A DNA stretch of 64,000 nt, from positions 59,721,244 through 59,785,243 of the forward strand of contig NC_034409.1 of assembly GCF_002078875.1 (NCBI RefSeq). Reading direction: 5' to 3'. The notes beneath the pieces were generated by a model, which worked only from the letters and a program-made list of their open reading frames with translations, was not told where the DNA came from and did no database searches. This document shows, piece by piece, positions 47,521-64,000 of this stretch. The DNA comes from Numida meleagris (Eukaryota; Chordata; Aves; Galliformes; Numididae). A program made the translations under genes and the position numbers. Numbering within the stretch: the first letter of the stretch is position 1; the number at the start of each line of letters is the position of its first letter.

Positions 47521-48322
47521 ATAGGTCACTATGAAGGTAATGTCTCCTATTTATTTCCATGGAAACTACAACAGATACTAAGAGCACAAGAACACTATAT
47601 GATAGGGCAAATTCTCAGCTACAAAACACTGCTTTTCAACATAGGCACTACCATGAGCTACACATTTTTGCCAGCAATGAATAAGGGCCTGCATGCCACA
47701 CTCACGAAAATCTGCACCAGTGGAAGTGACCCTCTGCTTCACAGCTGCTATGACGGCATCACTGCTAGGAAAATGTTCCCCACACAGTCCATCTTTCATT
47801 GGCCCAAACAGATGGAATTCAGAAGAAGCCATATCCAGACTATACAGTGAGTACAGGAGGACAGTCTGGGATAGGATGGCAATGAGCTCCACGGTCTTCA
47901 AACTCGTATGGACTATGACATGATGGTGTTGCAAGAGAAGGCTGTCTTCTTCCCTGGCCTGACTCTGGAAGCTTGAGCCCTCAGCTTAGTCAGTGTAGTA
48001 CTGTAGGAGTAAGACTTGATGGTTTGCCTGAGTTCCAGGAAATCCGGAAGGATCACCCTTTTCCCATACCAAAAGACAGCGCACATCACTTTACCCACTG
48101 AGTGATGCATCTTGAACTTTTGCTTCAGCGGGGAATTCCCATCTCACTAGCTCTCCACGAACTGCTGTTCTGACTCTGGCTCACAGTGGTGAAAACACAT
48201 CCTGTCATTGGAAGTTACATGATCCTGGAACCTGGAACCTTCAGCATACGCTGTTCTTTCTGTTCCTGCGTCAGCACTCATGGGAACCCCCTGGCACAAA
48301 CTTTGTGATATTCCGATGTTGC
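47521..48322 (-). mobile_element. Galluhop-type mariner, truncated
   Basis: Same family and orientation as the copy at 41.3 kb. The left end is kept, but the copy stops after the block shared with 42080-42122 and has lost the transposase start and right inverted repeat. Minus-strand 47578-47934 encodes the transposase C-terminus with SLDMASSEFHLFGPMKDGLC, which contains the third catalytic aspartate. Several stops and frameshifts are present. Confidence 0.8.
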
Positions 48323-49689
48323 TTGCAGAAACAATAGCAGCTTTTAGGTTAAGGAAGGGACAGGAACAGAAACCAAGAGAGAGAGGGCAAACCAAGCATT
48401 TGGAGTTTGATCAATCAATAACAAAGGCGGAGAATTCTGATAAGAGTTTCTAAGACATCAGCATTTCTGAAAAGGCCAATGAGAAGTAACAGTTTTGGCT
48501 GGAGATAAAAAATAATCTCTGTATCAGCTTACACTGCAGTACCAGAGCACTTCCCCCCTATGTCCCATCCTCGGTTGGGGTGGCCAGACTCCAGGGAATA
48601 GCAAACAGAATAGTAACAGTTGCTTCAATGTATGATTTTCACTCCTCACTAGTAACTGGACAGATAGGTGCATCTCCAGGGAAGGTGCATTGCGTAATCT
48701 CAGAATCGGCTTTGAATGGTGATATGAAATGTGAATGCACAGTAGTAAGTCACTAATCTCTTAGTTCCTACAAAACCAGTTTCTGTTTCCTCGTCCACTT
48801 TGCTGATATTGCCAACAATCAACCTTAACACGTCTTACAGGACTTCATTAGTCAAAGGATGGATAGAATAAATAAGCCTTTTCCCAAGCTCATTTAATGT
48901 AGAAAATTTGGGAATTTTTACTTGGCAATTGCCCAGATAATTGTAGATGCTTTAGTTTTGTCTTTTTGATAGAAGTCTTTTGCTTATTCAATACATCTCA
49001 TGCTATTGAGCAACCAGAGGAATAAACGGAAAGTAGAATGAATTCCAAGGATTTCTTCCCTACAGGTTTTATTGGCTTAATTCAGAGAGCACATATTTCA
49101 TAAGAGAGCTTGAAAGGTGATATGGAAATACCCACAAGGAAAATTTCTGATGGAGTCTGCCAAGTGTAGAAACAAAAAAATTACTGCTGCTTCCATAAGG
49201 AATAGTGTGCAGTCCAGTTTTAAGCTGAATGCCCTTTAATGGGCCAACGTTTTGGGAACGGTGGTAATAATCTGTCTGCTCTCAAGAAAGACACCTTTGA
49301 TTGGAAAATAAAATGCACACTTGGTTAGCATTCAATTGTACAAAGGTAACCAGAAAGGAAAGGAAAAATATACCCCATCGAGGAATTAGGAAGCAACAGA
49401 TTTTCTGGCATTCAGGAGCACTTGAGCTTGTAAATTCTATTTCTGCATCTATTATTTTAAGCAAGATTGTCTCCTGTGGTCCTTTTTGGCCATATGTTAA
49501 GATAAAATAGTATGCCAAGAAGAACACTGTCATTTATTTATTTATTATAATACATTCTTTCTTACGCATGCTCCTTCTTATACTGTGATTGGCACTATTT
49601 TAAACTGGAAATATAAGGATTGAATGCATATGATTTATGTCATCACAGTCTGTGTATAAGACTAACAGATACCTCTAGTGCCTGATTTA

Positions 49690-49778
49690 GTGGTTGACAG
49701 CCCTGTCCGCAGCAGGAGGGCTGGAACTAGATGGTCTTTGAGGTCTCTTCTAATCCATGTGATTCTATGATTCTATGA
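49690..49778 (+). repeat. CR1 3' tail
   Basis: Short CR1 remnant with ggctggaactagatggtctt and a clean terminal repeat, gattctatgattctatga, the characteristic 8-bp ATTCTATG tail. Plus orientation, in the DNM1L-FGD4 intergenic region. Confidence 0.9.
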
Positions 49779-52620
49779 TCTACCTCAGCTTTTCAGTTCA
49801 GGAGAGATTTGTAAATCTGAAGTGGACCTGATGTCTTTACCTGCCATGCCTTAGGACTAGAGAGTTGTCTTGGATTGCATCAATGAAAGCCTTTTCATAC
49901 AAAATAGAACTGTAAGATGTACCACCACAAAAAAAGCATTTAGTCAATAGGGCCACCTAAGTGCCAGCCTGAAACTGAATTCCAAAATATAACATAGGTC
50001 TTTTGTAAGTGCTGCTGGCCTTGAGCTAAAAGATTTGGATTCCCTTTTACAAGCTGAGAAATATGCGAGTAAGCCAGAACAGGCCATGCAGGTAGTTCTA
50101 CATAGCTATGCTATAGGTCTAAACTGAATGATGATTGTAATCTTGTCTTCTTCCATCACTGGGTCATTCATTAAATTTCACAGAGTGGAAAGGCTTCTCC
50201 ATGCAGTAGCAATCAGTGTCAAGCCCATTTCTTTGAGGCAGGACACTTATCTAGGGTTTGGAAAAATGAGTGGGACATGCTGTATTAAAACATTCTCAAA
50301 AGAGAACACACATACTGCCTTACTTTAGAATGCAGGCTCGTCAACTCAGAGATACAAGTTCAGTATCCAGCAGACCCAATAGAAAGTTCATTTCCACATT
50401 CCCCATGCAAGAGTGCTGAGATCAGCTGCCTCTGAGAAGGCGCAGATGAGAACATGAGGCTATGGAAGACCAAAGAACAGAGAGAGTAATCCTAGGTTCT
50501 GCTCCCAAGGCCGTTTCTCTTTCTTCAATTATTGGCTATTTTAATATCACAAATGCACAAACCAAATCTAGACAAGTCTGGAATCTTCAAGTTATGTAGG
50601 ATGGTGCAGAGGAAATTTCATGTGAGGAGTTCAGGGATCTAGGCCTTCATTTACCACCCGCTAAGTCATACACTGCATTTTTAGCTGAGGTGCTATTCCA
50701 TAAGGAGATGTCTTTGATAGTGGAGATCTCCCTCATATAGCAAAGAAAAACATATTGAGATTTAGACTTAAATTCTCAATGAATTCTCTTGATGAGATCC
50801 TGATTACTGGAGATTACATGGGTTCCGACTAGTCGTAAGAATCATTAAAGCAAACAGACAAACCAACAGAGTGTTGTTAACAACTGCAAAATTTACTGGG
50901 GTATGTGATGGATTCTTCGTAGCTTAAGAACATAATCAGGAAAAGTCATTTGAAAAATATCTTGTAACACAAAGAAATGTGAGAGTTTGTGATAGACAAA
51001 GGTAGCACAACCTGCTCATGACTCTAGAACACTGTGTTTTAAAATAGACGTGGCAACACAATCATGGAGTAGATCTTAGGCAAATAAACTCTGCTGGGTG
51101 TATCCTGGTCTACCACATGAACCAGATCTGACAGGGATAAAGCTGTTATAAATGTCTGGTGCGTTGGGCCCAAGAGGCAGATGTAAGAGCATTAATCATA
51201 AGGTCCTTCCTCTTGTTCATTAGAGACACCACAGCACCTTCCAGACCAATCTCTTTAAAACAAAAAAGTTTCAAGTATTCTGTTTATGAAAGGCTCCCAC
51301 GTCTGGAAGCACACACATTCCCACAGAATTGTTCTTGGCATTGAGGCAGTATTAGTCAAGCTCTTACCTTGACTCAGAGGAGACAATGTCTACTGTCCAT
51401 ACCAACCCTCTGCTTGATAAGACTCCTGAACAATTTTCTACCAAGTAGACATACCAGTGCTTATTAAGCCTGCCAACATAAAGGAATTAATTAGGAGTTA
51501 TGATTATGGATTTCCTGTTGTCTGAATTTTATCGTTGTTTTCTCATTAAAGTACATTCTAAGGAAAAATCTTTTTGTCTCCATGTAGAACGCATTGCATT
51601 CTGTTTAACCTGAGGAACACAAAGGTTTTGAAACAGAATTAATCACAAAGGGACATGAAGTCACAAAAATTATTGAGAAAAATATTGAGAGGGAAGGCTT
51701 ACTTTCTGTGGTTCATCAGAACTTATTTCAAATGTGAATTTGTTTCTGGTGTTTGCAAAGAGAAGAAAAAATAGGAGCTAAACAAAGTTCAGCTCATTCC
51801 AGACAGGAGCTAACAAATTAACACTGTTAATATTCCGCTTTATTTTTTGGGAAATCTTTCTGAAACACTGGACCCACCTGCAGAAGAACTCCAAGAACGT
51901 ATCAGATACAATCAGAACAGGTTCACTGTGCACAGAGATAATGAAATTGGAGGCTATAACAGATGGTTCTGTTAAGTCACCCTTAGAAAAGGTCTATCTG
52001 CTGTTAAATAGCCCTTCAGTAGGCAGAATGTTTGCTCAGCTAGTGAATGAATTCAAAGAATCTAAGTTGTCTGTGCTTAGGATCATAGTCCTGCTAATTA
52101 ATGGGTTGGTTTTGTCTCACTACTTCAATTCAGTGCCCAAGAAATAACACTGAGGAACTGCTGAATGTCTTGTTTCTCCCCTTTATTCAGAGCAGCACTT
52201 GAGTAGCAGTAAGAGTGCTGTGGGGCTACACGGAACTTTTCTGGACTTGGTTGCTCATTAAGTACTCTCGTAGCATCCCCATCATCTGAGAGAAAATCAT
52301 TATCACCATTATATAGCTTTGGATGTAAACTGTAAAGGATTGCTGAGACAACATCTTTGTTTTCCCAGTCTAAGATATCATAGCATTAAACACAGCTCTT
52401 TGTGTATTTGGAATATATCTTCCACTCCCTTGTGTTGTGGAGTAGCCAGCACTTTGGCAAATTAGGTAATGCTGTTCCCAAACGTGGGTCCTCACCATCA
52501 CTTGTGCAACTGGAAATGCAGTTTTCGTCAGCAGGATAAATAAATGGTAGGTGGACAAAAGCAACCGACCACGAGAACAACAAAAAAGTATTCAGCCAAC
52601 AATACTTATTTAATGATGCT

Positions 52621-52626
52621 TTTATT
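52621..52626 (-). promoter_or_regulatory. FGD4: Candidate FGD4 poly(A) signal AATAAA
   Basis: Minus-strand AATAAA followed, 30-70 nt downstream, by a strong T/GT-rich stretch (tttttgttgttctcgtggtc), a good downstream element. It would give a 3' UTR of about 5.5 kb. Nearer hexamers (for example near 56669) may also be used. Confidence 0.5.
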
Positions 52627-53623
52627 TTACAGGATTTTTTTTTCTAAGTATTCAATGGAAATTAAAGTGCTTACTTTTTACAATTTTCCACCCACCTTAA
52701 AACCAAATATACATATATTACAGAACATATATACAATATCTGCAATTATTTTACATTCATATATTTTTGACCATAAAAATGACCACTTACATTTGCACAA
52801 CTTCGAATGGCATTTAAATCTCACCTTTTAAATATTCTTCAGTTTACTGCAAAACCAGAATAAATGTACACCTCTTCCAAATATTACTATTTTTACAAAC
52901 AAAAAGTGTTTTCTCAATTAAAACCAGAAATAATGTTTTCATCATAAAGGGGAATTACAGTGCATAGCCTGTAATTCTGATGTCACATTACAGCTGATCC
53001 AGCTCCCACTAAAAGTAACGTATTAATCTGCCTTGAGTGCTGTAGAATGGAGAACGTGCTAATAGAAAAAGACAAACAGTATTTCTATTGCAAACAGTTC
53101 CTTGCATCCAACAAATCCGCCTTCTTTCTTGAAATTCTTAGGGCACATTATTGCAAAAATGCTTTGACACAATTCCCCCACTTTTCCTGAATATTTTTAC
53201 CATGCTTAATGAATCTACAAAGGATGAACTCTAAAGCAACGTAGGCTGGTGTTACACAGGGTCTGAAAATTCGTTTTATTGATAGAAATCTGCTGAAATT
53301 TTAATAGAGAGAAAATACATTCTACATTCACTTGTGTTAGGATGAAGGGATGAAAGCAGAATGCCATGGATGAATCTGGGCCTAATTGTAATCACAGCGT
53401 TTAATGGGAAGCAGACTGAATGCATTCCTGGATTCACTCTTGTTTTGTTTTTACATAGTTGGAATTAGTAATCGTGCCATAGAAGGAGGTCTAATTCTGT
53501 TGATTTTTTTCTCCTGAAAAGCATACTCAACGCAGTCAATAGAGATTATACTTTGAATGCACCAGTGTATTTTTGATTGTAAAGTACTGCTTGAAGCAGG
53601 TCTTATGAATAATAGTTTCAAAT

Positions 53624-53680
53624 ATTATATACACACACATATACATATACACACAGATACATATGTGTATATATATATGC
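53624..53680. repeat. (CA/TA)n simple repeat
   Basis: Alternating AC and AT dinucleotides (acacacacatatacatatac ... gtgtatatatatatgc) inside the proposed FGD4 3' UTR. The arrangement is partly self-complementary and could form a hairpin in RNA. Confidence 0.8.
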
Positions 53681-56600
53681 ATTCGTATACAATAATTAAG
53701 TTACTAGAATGATCTGTTAATGGAATTTAGGAAGCAATCTGACTAGCAGATTAAAATTCTCATCCACGACACATGCTTCACTAGAGTCCTATAGGTCAGC
53801 TATAAGTGTGTTCCTCACACCAACAGGGCCACAGAATGAAGAAAAAATATAGCTCCATATATCTCCATTCAGATTTTGAATAAGAGTACACCACAGATTA
53901 AGACTGATCCCCATGTCACCAATGGATTTATCTTAGGATAGTTGACTCTGCCACAGAATTATTTTTCTCCAATCACTTTTTAATGATCAGCTGTCTCCAC
54001 TCACCCCTACACCAATTATCTCCAAGTGAAACCCCTCTGATGTTCAGCTGAGCACTGTGATTCCAGATGAGATATAGGAAGTCAGCAGGCCTAAAAGTGG
54101 AGTAATACTGATTTTCCACCCATGTCTTTATAGAATGTAAAGTAGATTCCACGTGTATTTAAATCTCTGCAGGTATACTAGCTCTAGCAGGTATATGCTA
54201 GTTCACACCCGCTAAGGATCATGAAATATATTTACATATACAGCTCTTTTTTTATTGCTTAGAATTATTTCTACATGGAATGTCTATTTTTTTTCTTGAA
54301 ATCCCTTTTCTTCAGTATAAGGAACCACCGCCATTTGTTCATTTTATTTAATCACGACGTGAAAAGCTGCCCAGTTTTTATATTAGTTGTTTGGTGAGAA
54401 GTAGTTAAAAGAAAAAACAAAAAAAACAAAAAACACAATGAATCCCCAAGAATCTGCCAGATGTTTCCACATCCTTTCCAATCATTTTTTTAAAGTGTAT
54501 ATATATTTATCTTTTTTCTCTTGACTCCACTCAGAACTCTTCAGAATATGCATCTATTCTTGACCTCATCTAAAACTTACGCAAGTGGTAGTGTATTTAT
54601 TCTACTTTTAATCCATGCCTTAGCTTCATCCATATTTTAAAAACGTGAAGAATAATAAGCCTCTTTTATATAAAAGGGATTTCAAGGAGATTTATAAAGC
54701 ACTTGAAGATAGTTTTGCATAAAAAGGTGCCACCATATTACATGCATTTAAACAGTTGAATATTCTGCTCCAAATAGAAGATAATGTTTTTTTATTCTCA
54801 ATATCTGTTTTATACATAAAAATTAAACACCGTTTGGAAGAAACAGAACTATTCAGTGTAAAGGGATCTGAAAGTACTAGATGCTATCAGTTTTACAGCA
54901 GCTCTTCAACTAAGCACAACTGCCTGATACCAGAAGACAATTTTAGTGGACCTGGAATAATGGTGCAGACATCATAATACATTATTTTTTCTATAGCAGG
55001 GGGAAAAATATCATATCCTTATGAAAATATAATATGCTCCAAACAAATATCATGATAAAAATTAAGCCATTGTTCTGTCTGAACACAGACAAAAGCACAC
55101 AAAACTACTTCACCTGTTTCAAACTGCACTACAGGCTGATCTCTTTCAGCTAGAAGTGAGCACTTCCTGAACACGAGAATGACAAAGTTTAAATAATGCA
55201 GCAGAGCGACTCACAGACGTTCATATATTATGAATGAATGCTCAGTTATGTTTTCTTTTCCTCATACACATAGTTTTATGCTAATAAATACTCAAAAGAA
55301 ACCAACCAAAAAAAACCAGAAACCAGCTGAAAAGGGAACAGCCTGCACCATATCAGAACAATGGCTTTGACTGCTTTGGTCATGACGCTTAAGCCACAGT
55401 GCTTAGTACTTAAAATGTTTCCCTTTGCAGTTATAATTTAAAGAAAAAGCTTTGGATATTGCACGTAGGGAGTTGATCTGTGGAGAATGGCATAAAGGTG
55501 GTTAAATCTGGAAGCAACTTCTCATACACAGAACATTCAGACATTTGAGTGCTGTTATCTTCTGAGTCAGGACGTAGTAATTCTGACCAAGCAGTTAAGA
55601 GAACATGAATGAGTTTTTGCAAGAGTAAATAAAATATTCTCCTGTATAAACATTAATTGCTGAAATAAAACATGAAGCTAAAATCCAAATAAGTAACTAC
55701 CGATGCTAATTTAATTCCACATTATATGTCCACATGCAGAGCTTAATCTGGGATACACTGAAACCACTGAAGCAGCTTCAGATAGTCAATACCACTATAA
55801 CAATAAAGCAGCCCAGAAATTGCTGCTTCTAATGTTCTCCTAATCATTTAGCTGAAAATAGGACTTCCTGCTTGGCTCAGAATTAAATTCGCAAGAGCTT
55901 TGAGTACAGAATGTACTAAATGATTGCTATTGTTTCACCATATTGGGCATAATTCAATCCATCTTATCTGGGGTCTCTTTTAAGGCAAGTTCACCCCTCA
56001 ACAACATGAACGTAGGAAGTAATGCTTTTATACATGAGGCTGTATAAAAAGGTGACCCTGCAGATCCCACACGTGCATTGGAGACTCTTTCATAAAACAC
56101 CCCCTTTCTCAGACCATGGAGAGTTCTCCCTGCCTGTATGAATGTTACCCTATCCCTTGCCAAGACATACACGAGACATATCACACGAGCTAGAGAGACC
56201 CAAGTGAAGATTTGATGGAGCTTACCAACACAAATCCTAAACACCTTAAGCTGCCCATAACTAAAGGTGAATACAGCTGGAAGGAGAAGCAACTTAAAAT
56301 CTCGCAAAGAATTACAGAAGAGCTTGCGCACCAGATAAAAACAATATTAGGATCACAAACATAGTAATCTGAACACGTAGAGCACCCAAGGAGGAATTCA
56401 GAACTGACGTGCACAGTAAGCTGCAGAGTCGGCATCCTGCAATGCAATGCTATCCTGATTGTTACCAGCACTAGCGTAAAGCTTTGAAGTCAAAAAGCCA
56501 TTGTAAATTTTGGATTTGTGCAGGTGAGAGCAAAATCCAGCCCACTAACATGAAGTTGTGACTTTCTTACTGAAGAATGGCAAGTATTGTGTACTCGGGT

Positions 56601-58117
56601 ATGTACAATGCTAAAAGCAAAGCTTACTCTAACAATCCTGCGTTAAGTGCTAAGTAAAATGAGTATTTATTTCTAGTGTTGAAAAAAGAGTGAAGTGGGA
56701 GTTTAGTCAATACTTTGTTTGGAAATCTCATTATAAAAAGTGATCACTGAAAGCTGCCCTCATGTTACCAACAAAACTGGGCTTGAGCCTGAGCTCTTCA
56801 GCTTCTCATGTTTTAAAATACAGACAGCAGTTAAATTGAGAAGTAACACCTCCTGGCTGCCCTCATGAGAAGTTGATTGTAGAATTCATATACTTCCCTT
56901 CCTCGAGATTTGCAGGCTCATATTTCATACTAAATGCATATAAAGCAGTCTCCATATTACAACAGCAACCCCTGGAGATCGCTGTTGTAAATAAATATTA
57001 CAGTATCTAATCTGCAAAAATCACAATATTTAGGTTCAAAATGTTATTTTGTTCCAATAACCGCAATAACAAAAATACCTGTTCCCAGAAGATTAACAGA
57101 ATCTGTTGATTATCTCAAGCTGCGCACTGCATTTTAGTAATGAGCTACTGCACTCTTAAAAGATAACAGTGGTAGGACACTGAAGAAAAATGACTATTCC
57201 TTTAAACACAACTGGAACTTTTTTGTCCATTGCATGCCACTTACGTTAATGCTATTTTTTTAATGCATAAAAATATCAAGATCATTAAGTGTCAGCTATT
57301 AAAACAAATCACTGAACAGTATTTGTTAATTTAGGACAGTTTAATTTCAAATAGAAAACATGCTCTTTAAATAAATTATTCACTAACAGGAACCCAGTCT
57401 CAGGAAATAAGAGCAAAAATCAAATATTGTACATTTTAATACTGTACATATATTATATACTTATCATCTTTTATGTATTCTTTTCTAGACTGAAAATTAT
57501 TATATCGTTTCCTTGATAAATTGAAACTTTAAAAGCCAGTATACCTGTAAAAGCAATTTGCATTACTTTAATTAAAAAGAAACAAATGAATACAACATAT
57601 GTACAGATCTGTGGAATTCAACCTACAAACTACTTACATTAAACCAATCTATCCCTGTATTTTTAACTACAGATCTATTTTGGCAATGTGGAGGTATATC
57701 TTTTATCCTGTTGCAAGTCCTAATACGTACGCAGGAAGCTTCAATATTTGCACTCATAGTGAAAGTAGCAAACATGAACCAAATAGCAACTTTCAAAAAA
57801 GAAAATTTGCATCACAATCAACAAGTAGTACAGTAAAGTTAGTAGGTATTTTTAACAGTATTCACATTTTTAAAAAGTCTCTGAAGTGGACCTGTACATC
57901 ACTTTTTTTGACAGAACATAAATATAAGAGAGAAATCCCTAGAAAGACCAGAATTTTTCCCAAACATAAAGTGCTAAGATATGTATGGTAGTAAGAAGTT
58001 GTGTTTTGTTTTTTCTTTTTTTTTTGATTGAGCAAAGAAAGGTTAACAGGTTACCTTTCTTAAAGGTTAACCACAAATTCAATTGAATTTTTAAAACATA
58101 CCACGTGTTCTTGAGCT

Positions 58118-62480
<4,363 letters not shown>

Positions 62481-64000
62481 CTAAAAGAAATATTTGACAC
62501 ATTAGTCCAAAACTAGTTCAGAAAACATTTCACTATCAGCAACTTCCTGAAAAAGCCAAGAATCTGAATCAATTTTCATTAACTGAAAATAAGACAACAC
62601 TGCTCATTAACTGTCCAACTAAAACAAACAAACAGAACAACCTGCAAGTAGTAGGATTTCCATTGTTGATTACGTCTTTTGTTTTTTAAAGAGCAGGACA
62701 GAAAGGAAAAGAGGAAAACGCAAAATATTTAGGTGTAGGTGTTTTTGTGTTCTCTCATTTCATGCACTGCTAAGTTCACATCAACACATATTTCTCCTGT
62801 GTATCTATCTACCAGATCTTCATCCTCAGCAAAAATAATTTTCTTTCTAATTTTGTTGCTTTGTTTAAATTTTTCTAGAATGGCAATAATAATATCCAAT
62901 TGAAATAAAAGGAAAATTCTTTAATATTATGAACCAGACAGCTGACTTTTCCTTTTAACATGTTTGGGTGGATTATAGATGACTTAACAGTAAGTACAGA
63001 CAAGACATACAGATGAAACAGATTTGTCAGAGGAAAAGTATTAAGCTCTGACCTTGTACGACAGACTTTTCTTTAAAATACATCAATAGGACTTCGACAT
63101 TCAAATCTTTAGAAAAGTAACTTATGTCAAAGTAGTAGTGCCATTAGAAACTATGGGACAGTACTGGTAACTAATACAGTTTATCCATAAGCTTTAAGTC
63201 ATAAAGATGAGAATTAGCACCAAAACAGATCTCTCTCTTTCAAAGTGATGGTCGACCTGGGCAACAACGTGGGAAAAATACTGCTGTAGCCATATGTCTG
63301 ACATGCAAAATTTTAATTTATAATGGATTGCTACGAAGGATGTGAAAGACAACTTTTACAAAGCCTCAATAAAAATGACTCTTCACACATTGTTTTGCAG
63401 TATTACAGCAATTTGTAAGGTAGCAGAATCCATAACAAGTATTTCCCATTCCCACCTACCATCTGTACACCAGGCAGAAAAACTTATAAGCAGCCAAAAT
63501 AGTTCTCCTTACCTGCTCACACTAAAAAACAAAAGCTGAGCTATTTAACACCATACAAGATTAGCAACCTCTCAAAGAAATAATTTACCAGCTATTTAAA
63601 ATTACTGACGGAAAATACACTCAGATAGTATGCAGAAAAATAAATAAATAAAAGCATACTAGTAAAGAAAATTCCAAGGGTAAACAAAGCATTGTAATGA
63701 AGTTAATAAAAACTCCTGAATTAAGGATACTAAGGTACAGAGTACACAAATTACTCATATAGTAATCAAGACTTGAATAATCTACTTTAATAACATTTCA
63801 GTTAGTACTTATTTTTTTCATAATTTTGTACAGATTTAATGCATTCTAAAAATGTTCATAAAACAAAACATAAAGATGGCTACTTCTCACACTAATGCAA
63901 TAACCTAAATTACTGATAATTTGGGAAAGATACCAAAATAATCTTACTTTGTTGCAGCTTCCTTCTTCCAAGTAAAAAGTACTTCACAATCGTTACAACA
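62481..64000. other. FGD4 intron
   Basis: Intronic AT-rich DNA. I looked for the preceding FGD4 exon (the segment ending ...RTLELQA) and did not find it, so it lies beyond base 64000. Confidence 0.55.

Larger units (their letters stand above)
44806..52600. other. Intergenic region between DNM1L promoter and FGD4 3' end
   Basis: About 7.8 kb of AT-rich DNA with the truncated mariner, a CR1 tail and simple repeats. No exon of a known family was recognised. The 144-codon frame at 44751-45185 runs out of CR1 into a (TG)n tract and is not a gene. Confidence 0.6.
52600..58117 (-). other. FGD4: Probable FGD4 3' UTR
   Basis: AT-rich, free of CR1, between the FGD4 stop and the candidate poly(A) signal. 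It contains at least three Pumilio-type octamers on the minus strand: TGTACATA (57598-57605), TGTAAATA (54229-54236) and TGTATATA (52728-52735). The extent is inferred. Confidence 0.4.

Noticed and set aside
63943..64000. Exon-like minus-strand segment at the window edge with a gtaaga donor
   Set aside because: Neither reading frame matches the FGD4 segment expected next, and it is cut by the window end.

Overview
The window is vertebrate nuclear DNA, almost certainly from a galliform bird and most likely chicken. Short coding exons with GT-AG introns encode vertebrate proteins. The interspersed repeats are CR1 retroposons, some still carrying the bird-type ATTCTATG-like 3' end, and two Galluhop-type mariner copies. 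Species and chromosome are inferred, since no search could be run. The gene order YARS2 (+) / DNM1L (-) / FGD4 (-) is the inverted arrangement of the conserved FGD4-DNM1L-YARS2 block of human 12p11.

Layout: (1) 1-2.66 kb holds the last three coding exons of YARS2, the mitochondrial tyrosyl-tRNA synthetase, with its poly(A) signal; a small hAT-type element lies in the preceding intron. (2) 2.66-5.24 kb is a gap between two convergent 3' ends, with no gene seen. (3) 5.24-44.1 kb is the complete DNM1L gene (dynamin-related protein 1, the mitochondrial and peroxisomal fission GTPase) on the minus strand. It has 19 coding exons joining in frame to a 722-residue protein, plus a 39-nt cassette (the 'A insert') that makes 735 residues. 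Its long first intron carries CR1 and mariner insertions. A CpG-island promoter covers exon 1 and has a CCAAT box and a ZNF143/THAP11-like site. (4) 44.1-52.6 kb is intergenic, with CR1, a truncated mariner, microsatellites and AT-rich DNA. (5) 52.6-64 kb is the 3' part of FGD4 (frabin, a Cdc42 exchange factor) on the minus strand: six coding exons for the end of the first PH domain, the FYVE finger and the second PH domain, then an AT-rich probable 3' UTR. More 5' exons lie beyond the window.

The most interesting signal is in the alternatively spliced part of DNM1L. The first B-insert exon (78 nt) is intact. At the place of the second, 11-codon mammalian B exon there is a 30-nt relic with good splice sites, still recognisable as ...RR*TKN, but with an in-frame TAA. 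It therefore looks like a decayed exon or a potential poison exon. The A cassette (28403-28441) and the 78-nt B exon (16433-16510) each have a TGCATG (RBFOX) motif 28-41 nt downstream, and more copies upstream, suggesting that RBFOX control of these exons is present in birds.

Biologically, DNM1L carries out mitochondrial fission and YARS2 charges mitochondrial tRNA-Tyr. FGD4 links Cdc42 to actin and membranes. They are neighbours by conserved synteny, not parts of an operon. No CRISPR array, rRNA or tRNA was recognised. No clearly novel multi-gene system was found.
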